Shown here in pieces: positions 24,240-31,162 of a stretch of DNA of 34,081 nucleotides. The position numbers were made by a program, and so were the translations under genes. The DNA lies in the NCBI GenBank assembly GCA_964393895.1, contig CAYMWP010000034.1, positions 1 through 34,081 of the forward strand, given 5' to 3'. This DNA is from B4-G1 sp964393895. GTDB lineage: Bacteria; Chloroflexota; Anaerolineae; B4-G1. Under the pieces are notes generated by a model. It worked only from the letters and a program-made list of their open reading frames with translations. It did no database searches and had not been told where the DNA came from. Within the stretch, counting starts at the first letter, position 1; each line of letters starts with the position of its first letter.

Positions 24240-24273
24240 AGACCCTAAGGGTTTCAGAAAACCCTTAGGGTCT
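24240..24273. repeat. Palindrome P3 at convergent gene ends; supplies the subtilase stop codon
   Basis: Perfect 15-bp arms AGACCCTAAGGGTTT (24240-24254) and AAACCCTTAGGGTCT (24259-24273) around a CAGA loop. It starts 7 bp after degV. Its right arm encodes the last two residues (Arg-Pro) and the TAA stop of the minus-strand subtilase. It probably works as a bidirectional 3' hairpin. Confidence 0.88.
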
Positions 24274-26799
24274 CAACGCCTCTTGCACGGCGGCTCCCGC
24301 GTCAATAAAGCCGCAGCCGTAGACGTTGTTGGGCACGCCGAGCACAGCGCCGCAGGCGCAGACGGAATCGGAAAGTAACGACGAAAACGGGCCCTCTGGC
24401 ACCTCGTCCTCGACGGTACAGACGTTTTCCACCGGTTTGGGCATGGCCGTCCGGCAGATGAGCGCCTCGGTCGCATCAATATCGCCCACCAGGGCCGGGT
24501 CTGCCGCCCAGAGGAGCGCCACCAGCCCCGCCACGTGCGGTCCGGCCATCGAGGTTCCACCGGCATAGCCATAGCCACCGCCGGGCGTGCTTGAGCGCAC
24601 GTTCTCCCCTGGCGCGGAGACATCCGGCTTGAGCAGATTCCCCACCGGCCCCCGGCTGCTGAAACTGACGATGGTCCCACCATTGTTCGTCGCGCCGACG
24701 GAAAAGACGGCATCATAGTTGGCGGGGGAGGTGGTCGCCGTGGCGCAGGCGGGACCGTCGTTGCCCGCACTGACGACCATCATGATACCCGCCGCCCGCA
24801 GCGCTTCGACCGCCAGTTCCAGTGTATCGGGAAAACAGCCCTCAAAGTCAGGGCAGCCCCAAGAGTTGTTGATCACGTGGGGAGCGCGGCTCACGTCGCT
24901 ATCGCTGAAGGGGTCGCCCCCGTGCGGATAGGGGGCCAGGAAGAACTCGATACACTCGGCATAGGCGCCTGGGTTGCCAAAACCACGCCGCATATTGCGG
25001 CAGCCGATCCAGCGCGCGCCCGGCGCGACCCCGGTACGGTTGCGCGCGCCGTCGTCCCCCAGCACGGTGCCCATCGTGTGCGTACCGTGGGCGTCATCGT
25101 CGAAAGGCACGACGGCATCGCCCCAGGCGTCGTGCCAGTTATAGTCGTGGACGGCGCTCTGACCATCCCAACCCCGGTAGTGAGGTTTGAGCGCCGGGTG
25201 AGTCCAATCGTAGCCCGTATCCTGCCCAGCGACGACGATGCCCTCGCCCGTCACCCCCGATTCCCAGGCGTCGTCGGCGTGGATGGCCTCCAGGTTCGGT
25301 TGCACATCCTCAAACGGTCCGGTGTCCTCACCGTAGGGCAACGGAATGCGAGCGGGGTACTCGCGCACGTTGGGATTGAGGATCACCTGGGCCACTCCCG
25401 CCCGGCCCTCGAAGCGGCGCATCAGCCAGCGACGCTCGTCCACGCGGATCATGTTGATGATGTAATAGGGACGATAGGACACGCCCAGTTCGTCCAGCTC
25501 GGCCCGCAGCGGGGCCTGCGTGCGCCCAGCGGTCTCGACCAGCGTGTCGTAGACATACTGCAATCGCTCTTCCCGGTCGAGAATGGAGCGAGCCGCGCTC
25601 AAATCGGCCTGTTCCTCCAGGATAATGAGAAAGCCATCGTTGGCGAATCCCGGCTCGCCGGCAAAGACGTACAGCCCGCCCCAGGTTCCCCACAACACCA
25701 GCGCCGCCAGTGCTGCGGCAGCAGTCCACACCCAGGCAGGCAGCCGCACAGAGTCGCGGAGCGCCAACAGCAACCGCCGCCCGCCCCACAGCAGTGGGCC
25801 TATCGCGGCCACAGTCACGATGACGATGGAGTGGCTGAGTATGTGTTGAGGCTCGGGGATGCCCTGGGCGAGAGCGTCACGGGGATCCACGAAGAGCAGC
25901 GGCGCGACGCGGTAACATAAAGCCACCGGCAGCAGTGGATAGACGCCGCCTTTGCGGGCGCGCAATTCAGTGAGCAGGAGCGCCAGCGGCAACAACAAGA
26001 AAGCATCACTTAACGCGCCCCAATCTGCGGCGGGAAGGATGCCGCCCAGCATAGCCAGCCCGTAGAGCAGGATCAGCGTCAGCGCCGCCGCCCACGCCCG
26101 TTTGAAGGTCGAGGTCAGCAAGTAAAAGACCACTCCCCAGAAAAGCAGCACTTGCGGGATCACGGCCGCCAGGGTCTGAAAGACCAGGCCCAGGCTGGTG
26201 AGGCTGTCGCCCAGAGCGCCGGTCACGGGCCAGGGAAGGGTCACTGCGGCAGATACGGCCAGGGCGAGCAGCACAGTGGGCCAATCGAAGCGCATCAGCC
26301 CCAGCCAGGCGCCGGCCTGAAGAGCCGGCGCTGAGGTGGCCTGAAGAGCCGGATCGCTTTCTGACCCAGCGCCACCTGTTCTGCGGCGGCGCGGCAGCAC
26401 GCCCGCCAGGCGTGGGGCCAGCCAGGCGGACAGCAGCGCGTAGGGCACGAGGAGCCCCAGCCGCAGCGCGGCGGCCCAATTGGGGCTGGCGGGGAGCAGG
26501 GCCCGCACCGTCGCTTCGAGCAGGAGGTAGCCGGCGACGGCTACGAGTCCGGCGGCGACGGCGGCGGCCGCTTCCCAGCCGGCCCGACGGCGGGTGAACA
26601 GCGCCGCACCGACGAAAGGGGGCAGCAATAACACGGCGGTGACGACGACAGCGGCAGCGGCTACCACCCCTGGGGCGGTTGTTCCGCTCAACGCGCTATC
26701 TACCACGAACATCACGCCGGACGGCGCGACGCCTAGCCATAGAAGCAACGACACGATCACAATCGCTTGCCAGCAACCGGTGTGTTCTGTTTTATCCAT
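24265..26799 (-). CDS. Polytopic membrane protein fused to an S8 subtilisin-like protease
   Basis: An 844-residue protein. Residues 1-~380 hold about ten membrane segments. Residues ~390-480 look like an I9 propeptide/inhibitor domain (EEQADLSAARSILDREERLQYVYDTLV). The S8 domain follows with Asp527 (AGQDTGYD), His571 (HGTHTMG), the oxyanion Asn680 (SAGNDG) and Ser750 (GGTSMAGPHVAG), so the triad is complete. Paired Cys near the end suggest an extracytoplasmic location. This membrane-domain fusion is not a standard subtilase layout. ATG 26799 has AGGAGG 6 nt upstream, inside the end of the O-antigen-ligase-like gene (8-bp overlap). The last codons come from palindrome P3. A 15-bp direct repeat encodes part of a cytoplasmic-type loop. 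Substrate is unknown. Confidence 0.88.
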   Translation of the reverse strand: MDKTEHTGCWQAIVIVSLLLWLGVAPSGVMFVVDSALSGTTAPGVVAAAAVVVTAVLLLPPFVGAALFTRRRAGWEAAAAVAAGLVAVAGYLLLEATVRALLPASPNWAAALRLGLLVPYALLSAWLAPRLAGVLPRRRRTGGAGSESDPALQATSAPALQAGAWLGLMRFDWPTVLLALAVSAAVTLPWPVTGALGDSLTSLGLVFQTLAAVIPQVLLFWGVVFYLLTSTFKRAWAAALTLILLYGLAMLGGILPAADWGALSDAFLLLPLALLLTELRARKGGVYPLLPVALCYRVAPLLFVDPRDALAQGIPEPQHILSHSIVIVTVAAIGPLLWGGRRLLLALRDSVRLPAWVWTAAAALAALVLWGTWGGLYVFAGEPGFANDGFLIILEEQADLSAARSILDREERLQYVYDTLVETAGRTQAPLRAELDELGVSYRPYYIINMIRVDERRWLMRRFEGRAGVAQVILNPNVREYPARIPLPYGEDTGPFEDVQPNLEAIHADDAWESGVTGEGIVVAGQDTGYDWTHPALKPHYRGWDGQSAVHDYNWHDAWGDAVVPFDDDAHGTHTMGTVLGDDGARNRTGVAPGARWIGCRNMRRGFGNPGAYAECIEFFLAPYPHGGDPFSDSDVSRAPHVINNSWGCPDFEGCFPDTLELAVEALRAAGIMMVVSAGNDGPACATATTSPANYDAVFSVGATNNGGTIVSFSSRGPVGNLLKPDVSAPGENVRSSTPGGGYGYAGGTSMAGPHVAGLVALLWAADPALVGDIDATEALICRTAMPKPVENVCTVEDEVPEGPFSSLLSDSVCACGAVLGVPNNVYGCGFIDAGAAVQEALRP
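26314..26352. repeat. 15-bp direct repeat inside the subtilase membrane domain
   Basis: GGCCTGAAGAGCCGG occurs twice (26314-26328, 26338-26352) with a 24-bp period. On the coding strand it gives the repeated peptide PALQA in a polar loop after an Arg-rich stretch. The spacing keeps the frame. Confidence 0.8.
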
Positions 26800-28357
26800 C
26801 AGCGTCCTCCTGTACGAGTGAACGAGTTTGCGAGTTTGCAGCAGTCACGGTGGCCCGGTGTCGGATGATCTCTGTCGCCGCCGTCGCCAGCCCGACCACC
26901 AGCCAGAAGAGGGTGACAGAGTGGTGAAAGTCCAGGTTGAAAAAGTAGTGGTCAACGATGCCCCCCACCAGCGCGCCGATCAACGCGGCGTGCAGCCCCC
27001 ACCACAACGGTTCCAGTTCTGGGACGGTCGCTGCCAGGGTGCGCGTGCGCCAGAAGCGGACAAAGAGCGTGACTATCACGACGAGGAAACCGGTCAGACC
27101 CACCAGCCCCATCATCTCGGCGATGAGGAGGTAGACGTTGGCGACGCCGACGTAGGTATCAATGTCGGGCGAGCCGCCGAACCCAACGCCCAGCCAGGGA
27201 TAGCGCCCGATCAGGATGAAGGCGTCCTTGTACTCGCCAAAACGCATTTGGGTCGCCAGGTCTCCGCCCCGCAACCCTGCAAAGCCCCATAATCCCTCCA
27301 CCAGGTGAGCGACGTAATCCTGGGTCTGGGGCAAGAGCAGCACGAGCGCCAGCGCCGCGAGCAGAAACAACCACAGTTTGCGATAGCGCAAAGTGGCAAC
27401 GACGGCAAGCGCGACGCCCACGCCCACCAGCGAGCCGCGGCTGATGGTCAGTCCCAGGCAGAGGGCCATCACGCCCAGCATCGGCACCAGGTAGCGGCGG
27501 GGGATGAGTGTGGGGGTGTGTGAGTGTGGGTGGGATTGCTGAGCGAATAAAAGTGGCACGGCCATGCCCAGAGTCAGGTTGAGGAGGCTGCCCAGCACGT
27601 TAGGGTCCACCGAGGTGGATGTGGCCCGCATGGGCAGTTCGGGGTCGTCGCGGATGTAGCGCAGGACGCCCGGCCCGGCGGGATAGCCCAGCCGCGCCAG
27701 TTGGGAGAGGGCAGTGATGACCAGGTCGTCGGAGATGTAGGCGGCGACGACGTACAGCAGGATGCCCAGGGCGGCGGCCGCGAAGGCGCCCAGGAACAGC
27801 GCCCGCGCCACGCGCTCAAGCCGCGCCGCATCGCGCACGGTGTTGACGACGAGGAAGAACAGCCCCACGCTGAGCAGGATTTCCCCAAAGTGGCGCAGGA
27901 CGTAGGAGGTCAGCGGGGCGTGAGATAATCCAAATACGAAGGAGCCCACGGCCAGCAGCATGAACAAGGCGATGGGCAGCCCCAAGGCTGTGCCGACGAA
28001 ATTCCGCTGCGCGCCGCTGGCGATCTGGAGCGCCCAGACGAAGAACAAGGCCCCCAGCGCAGCGTCGAGGAAGGTGGGAGTGAAACCAATGCTGAAAGGG
28101 AAAGAGGCGAAGGGGAGCAGGCAGACGACGCCGATGACGCCCCAGTAGGCGATTTCGATGTCGCGCAGCATCCACAGGCCGAGCAACAGGCCCACCAACC
28201 CGGCCGTGGCAACGAGGGCGCCAAACTCGGCCAGCAGGTAGCCCGCGCCAGCGGCCAGCGCCGCGCACAGCACCAGTGTCGCCAGGATTGCCAGCCAGCG
28301 GTGGCGGGAGGTAAAGGCACGTAGTGCGTAATACGTAATGCGCAATTCACGTTTCAC
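26792..28357 (-). CDS. O-antigen ligase/polymerase-like membrane protein (Wzy_C type)
   Basis: About 521 residues with roughly a dozen membrane helices. The long extracytoplasmic loop and following motif GRYPWLGVGFGGSPDIDTYVGVANVYLLIAEMMGLVG are typical of the O-antigen ligase/Wzy_C superfamily, which joins or polymerises undecaprenyl-linked glycans outside the membrane. I chose GTG 28357 because it lies after the stop of the upstream gene (28375) and has GAGG at 9 nt; TTG 28345 is an alternative. The open frame up to 28855 overlaps the upstream gene and is not real. The first residues come from array I, an internal loop from array H, and the C-terminal TRSLVQ from array G. It is operonic with its neighbours. 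Confidence 0.82.
   Translation of the reverse strand: MKRELRITYYALRAFTSRHRWLAILATLVLCAALAAGAGYLLAEFGALVATAGLVGLLLGLWMLRDIEIAYWGVIGVVCLLPFASFPFSIGFTPTFLDAALGALFFVWALQIASGAQRNFVGTALGLPIALFMLLAVGSFVFGLSHAPLTSYVLRHFGEILLSVGLFFLVVNTVRDAARLERVARALFLGAFAAAALGILLYVVAAYISDDLVITALSQLARLGYPAGPGVLRYIRDDPELPMRATSTSVDPNVLGSLLNLTLGMAVPLLFAQQSHPHSHTPTLIPRRYLVPMLGVMALCLGLTISRGSLVGVGVALAVVATLRYRKLWLFLLAALALVLLLPQTQDYVAHLVEGLWGFAGLRGGDLATQMRFGEYKDAFILIGRYPWLGVGFGGSPDIDTYVGVANVYLLIAEMMGLVGLTGFLVVIVTLFVRFWRTRTLAATVPELEPLWWGLHAALIGALVGGIVDHYFFNLDFHHSVTLFWLVVGLATAATEIIRHRATVTAANSQTRSLVQEDADG
26815..26838. repeat. Array G: CGAGTTTG x3 (8-bp period) at C-terminus of the O-antigen-ligase-like gene
   Basis: CGAGTGAA followed by two exact copies of CGAGTTTG. 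It is translated on the minus strand as the polar C-terminal tail just before the stop. Confidence 0.75.
27506..27537. repeat. Array H: GAGTGTGG-type (8-bp period) in a membrane-protein loop
   Basis: Units GAGTGTGG, GGGTGTGT, GAGTGTGG and GTGGGATT. On the coding strand they give the polar His/Pro/Ser/Thr loop SHPHSHTPT between two helices. Array J in the neighbouring gene uses the same words. Confidence 0.8.
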
Positions 28358-28366
28358 GTTTGACGC
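28318..28366. repeat. Array I: 7-bp word array covering the start of the O-antigen-ligase-like gene
   Basis: Seven heptamers (CACGTAG, TGCGTAA, TACGTAA, TGCGCAA, TTCACGT, TTCACGT, TTGACGC). It contains the proposed GTG start codon (28355-28357) and encodes the first ~13 residues. Its words match array D upstream of mtnP. Confidence 0.82.
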
Positions 28367-28374
28367 CTCACATT

Positions 28375-31008
28375 CTATGGTATAGTCCAAGCGCCCAACG
28401 GAACCTCGCTGAATCGCCCATCCATCGGGACGAGCGAGGTCATGCGGAAGCGCTCGTAGGCCACCAGCGCGGCCTGCACCTGGTCGCCGGCAAAGTCCTC
28501 CGGGACGCGCAGCAGGTGCCGGTCCACCACGCGGCTGCCGCGGATCCACTTGAGGGTGGGGATAGCGCCCAGGGCCGGCTGTATGTCGTGCCGGTCGAGC
28601 CAGCGACCATCGGCGTCCATCAGCCGCACGCTGACAGCGTCGTCGCCGGTCAGCGGGCGCAGGGCGACCAGCGTCACGTCCAGCGCCATCATCTCTCCCG
28701 GCGGAACTGGGTGGGCGGCCGCGCCGATCACGGCCATTTCGTCGCCGAGGGGGACAAAGCGGGCATCGGGCGCGGGCGTGGGCAGCCGAACCTGTGGCAA
28801 AGGCCAGCCCCACCGGCCGGTCGCGGCCTGCACTCGTCCTTGCTCGTCGGCCCAAGAGAGCGACAGTCGCTCTCCGGCGTAACCGGCCAAGTCCAGCGCA
28901 ATGGTCTGGTACGTTCCTTCCGGGATGGACGGCAGCGAGGCGGCGGTCTTTCCTCCTCCGCCAGCCTGCACCAGCACCTCGCTTCCCTCCCCGACCGGGC
29001 CGCGCCAGCGCAGGTAGACGCGCAAGACGTCCGGCAGGCTGCGGTCATAGTCCACGCCCACCAGCGTCGGGCCGCCGTCGAAGGAGACGGCTTGAGGGTG
29101 AAGCGTAAAAGGGGGGCGGGAGAGGGGCGCGAGTTCCAGTTCGGTCAGAGTGATGGCGTCCGCCCCATCGTCGGGCGGGAGAGTAGCAAAGCCAGCATCG
29201 GTCACAGTGTAGGCGCCCAATGTGACCCGGTAGCGGCCCGGCGGCAGAGTCGGGTAGAGAGGCAGAGACAGTCGCTCGAAGCGTACTTCGCCGGGGGCAA
29301 GGTCGGCGGGCAACGAGCGGTCAGCCTGGGCCACGCGGCGTCCGTCCGCGTCCACCAGCCGCAGGGTCAGCGAGGGCGGAGGGGACAGCGAGCCGGTCGC
29401 TTGCCAGGCCAGGGTGAACTCGGCCGCCTGACCGGGACGGAATTGCTCTTGCCAGAGATTGTATCCCACCAGCCGCACCTGGTCACCAAAGGCCGCGTCA
29501 AGTGAGACGAGCGGCGCGGCGGGCTCTGTCACCGGACGAGGACGGAGCAAAAAGCCCGCCCCCCACGGCTCGGTGGTGTAGCCGGAGAATTCGTAAAAGT
29601 GGGTCAGGAGCAGCGGGCGCTCCGGGGGAGCCTCCCGAACGACCCGCTCCCAGGTATCCCAGTATTCCTCTCCGGCGACGTTGTAGACGTAGCGCACCTC
29701 GACGTCGGGCCGGAGGCCCTCGACTCGTTGCAAGTACCACAGCGGGGTGGCCCAGCGCCAGTCGGCCAGGACGAGGGCGTCGGCGGGCGCTTGTTCCAGA
29801 AGCGGCTCGACGGTCTGGCGGGTCGAGTGGTCGTTGGCCAACTCGATGAAACTGGGCGCGTGGGCATAGCCGTTGAGGAGAGCGGCGCAGAGGACGAGGG
29901 AGCAGAGGAGTGTGGAGGTGTGGGAGTGTGGGGGTGTGAGGGTGGGTAGGAGGCCGACGGCGATGGCGACGGGGAGGTAGGCGGGCATCAGGTACTCGAC
30001 GGTCTGGGGGGCGCGGTAGGTGATGGTGACAAAGGTGTGGAGAGTCAGGCTGCCCGCCAGCAGGACAAAGAGCCGCCAGTCGCGCCGGATGAGTCCGACT
30101 AGGCCGAACAGAGCCGCTGCCAGAAGGCCGATGTTGAACTGGAAGGGGAACAGGGTCGGAATCAGCGCCAGGCGATGGGGCAGGTTGGTGGAATTGGCAA
30201 AAGCGAACATGTCGCCGCTAAAGCCCCGCGCCAGAAAGTGGTGTAGAAAGCCCGACAGGGTGTCCAGGCTATCGGGCGCGAGAGGGGCGGCCATCGCGCC
30301 GCGAATGGGCAGGTAGACCAGGGGCAACGAGAAGCTGACCAGTCCCACCAGCAACGGTCGCCACCAGCGGCGGGGCTGCGCGAGCAGGCGGGGGTCGGTC
30401 AGCAGCAGGTAGATGGCAAAAAAGACGCCGACGAAAGCCAGCGGCGGATAATGGCTCCCTCCCAGGCCAAGAGCGAGCGCCAGGAGAACGAGGGTGCGGT
30501 CGGCATCCCGACGGTCGGCGGCTGTGGCAAAGCGGGCCAGGCCGTAGAGCGCCAGTGAGGCAAAAAAGACGGCCAGGGTGCGGACGTTGGCGATGGTGGC
30601 CTGGGCCCAGAAGGTGGTGGCGCTGCCCAGGGTCAACGGGGCTGCCAGTCCCCCGGCCATAGCCACGACGGGAGAAGCGCCCAGCCCTCGCGCCCACAGG
30701 CGGGTGGCCCGCGCCAACAGCACCAGTGTGCCCGCTGCCAGCACAGCGCTCATCAGGTTCAAACGGTAGGCTGGCGCGCCAACCGGGAGCAAGCGGATGA
30801 ACAGGTGGCCCAGCATGGTGTAGAGGGGATAGCCAGGCGGGTGCGGCACGCCCAGCAGCGCGGCGGCCAACTGGAACTCGCCAGCGTCGGCAGGGAGGAG
30901 GCCGGGGACGGCGGTGACGACATAGGCGATCAGCGCAATGATAAAGGTCACGCTGTCTGCCAGGGCCGGTGTCCAATGCCGGGTGTCCGAGGTCCGAGGG
31001 GTTTTCAT
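28375..31008 (-). CDS. DUF2723 GT-C-like membrane protein with C-terminal beta-sandwich region
   Basis: An 877-residue protein. The N-terminal DUF2723 domain has the key loop ADAGEFQLAAALLGVPHPPGYPLYT (Asp41, Glu44) after the first membrane helix, as in GT-C-fold transferases that use lipid-linked sugars, followed by about ten more helices to residue ~370. The C-terminal ~500 residues form a soluble extracytoplasmic part. It includes an alpha/beta domain (ALVLADWRWATPLWYLQRV) and beta-sandwich segments (VGYNLWQEQFRPGQAAEFTLAWQA, LPPGRYRVTLGAYTV). The ATG lies only 11 bp from a TATAAT box, without a Shine-Dalgarno. It is first in an operon with the O-antigen-ligase-like and subtilase genes. 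Arrays K and J lie in its N-terminus and in a loop. Substrate is unknown. Confidence 0.85.
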   Translation of the reverse strand: MKTPRTSDTRHWTPALADSVTFIIALIAYVVTAVPGLLPADAGEFQLAAALLGVPHPPGYPLYTMLGHLFIRLLPVGAPAYRLNLMSAVLAAGTLVLLARATRLWARGLGASPVVAMAGGLAAPLTLGSATTFWAQATIANVRTLAVFFASLALYGLARFATAADRRDADRTLVLLALALGLGGSHYPPLAFVGVFFAIYLLLTDPRLLAQPRRWWRPLLVGLVSFSLPLVYLPIRGAMAAPLAPDSLDTLSGFLHHFLARGFSGDMFAFANSTNLPHRLALIPTLFPFQFNIGLLAAALFGLVGLIRRDWRLFVLLAGSLTLHTFVTITYRAPQTVEYLMPAYLPVAIAVGLLPTLTPPHSHTSTLLCSLVLCAALLNGYAHAPSFIELANDHSTRQTVEPLLEQAPADALVLADWRWATPLWYLQRVEGLRPDVEVRYVYNVAGEEYWDTWERVVREAPPERPLLLTHFYEFSGYTTEPWGAGFLLRPRPVTEPAAPLVSLDAAFGDQVRLVGYNLWQEQFRPGQAAEFTLAWQATGSLSPPPSLTLRLVDADGRRVAQADRSLPADLAPGEVRFERLSLPLYPTLPPGRYRVTLGAYTVTDAGFATLPPDDGADAITLTELELAPLSRPPFTLHPQAVSFDGGPTLVGVDYDRSLPDVLRVYLRWRGPVGEGSEVLVQAGGGGKTAASLPSIPEGTYQTIALDLAGYAGERLSLSWADEQGRVQAATGRWGWPLPQVRLPTPAPDARFVPLGDEMAVIGAAAHPVPPGEMMALDVTLVALRPLTGDDAVSVRLMDADGRWLDRHDIQPALGAIPTLKWIRGSRVVDRHLLRVPEDFAGDQVQAALVAYERFRMTSLVPMDGRFSEVPLGAWTIP
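29889..29944. repeat. Array J: TGGGAGTG-type x7 (8-bp period) in the DUF2723 gene
   Basis: Seven 8-bp units running from AGAGGACG through TGGAGGTG, TGGGAGTG and TGGGGGTG to TGAGGGTG. On the coding strand they encode the loop TPPHSHTSTLLCS and the start of the next hydrophobic segment, around residues 355-373. The words overlap those of array H. Confidence 0.82.
30964..30998. repeat. Array K: GTCCGAG-type x5 (7-bp period) at N-terminus of the DUF2723 gene
   Basis: Heptamers GGCCGGT, GTCCAAT, GCCGGGT, GTCCGAG and GTCCGAG. They encode residues 4-15 (PRTSDTRHWTPA), between the start codon and the first membrane helix. Confidence 0.75.
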
Positions 31009-31019
31009 AGGCAGGGGGG

Positions 31020-31047
31020 ATTATACCATCGCACAGAACGGAGGCAA
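31020..31047 (-). promoter_or_regulatory. Sigma70-like promoter of the DUF2723 operon, near-leaderless
   Basis: On the minus strand: TTGCCT (31047-31042), 16-bp spacer, TATAAT (31025-31020). The expected transcript start near 31013 is about 5 nt before the ATG at 31008, and no Shine-Dalgarno precedes the ATG, so the mRNA would be close to leaderless. Confidence 0.68.
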
Positions 31048-31112
31048 GCACGTAAGCGCCGTTTTCTCACCGTCGCGTTGCAGCCGTTTGGCGGCAGGCC
31101 GGAGGAAAAGAA

Positions 31113-31143
31113 AAGGCCGGCGGGATCATCCGCCGGCCTTTTT
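31113..31143. terminator. Bidirectional rho-independent terminator after the M23 gene
   Basis: Perfect 11-bp stem AAGGCCGGCGG (31113-31123) with CCGCCGGCCTT (31130-31140) and a 6-nt loop. It is flanked by T5 on the right (31139-31143) and an A-rich run on the left (a U-rich tail for the minus strand). It ends the M23 transcript 20 bp after its stop. Confidence 0.92.
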
Positions 31144-31162
31144 GGTTGCTCCTCTGGTCGGA

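Noticed and set aside
24877..25920. 347-residue plus-strand ORF opposite the subtilase gene
   Set aside because: Antisense to the catalytic domain; the composition (Val/His/Arg-rich) is that of a mirrored GC-rich gene.
28358..28855. N-terminal extension of the O-antigen-ligase-like frame
   Set aside because: It overlaps the well-supported end of the DUF2723 gene and encodes an Arg/Pro-rich shadow sequence.
28360..29505. 381-residue plus-strand ORF opposite the DUF2723 gene
   Set aside because: Antisense shadow without recognisable domain content.
2880..30998. CRISPR array as an explanation for the short repeats
   Set aside because: Units are 7-8 bp without spacers, and no cas genes are present.
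31111..31143. Long GC-rich palindrome considered as another member of the repeat family
   Set aside because: It has the stem, loop and flanking T/A runs of an ordinary rho-independent terminator and lacks the AGACC/GGTTT ends.
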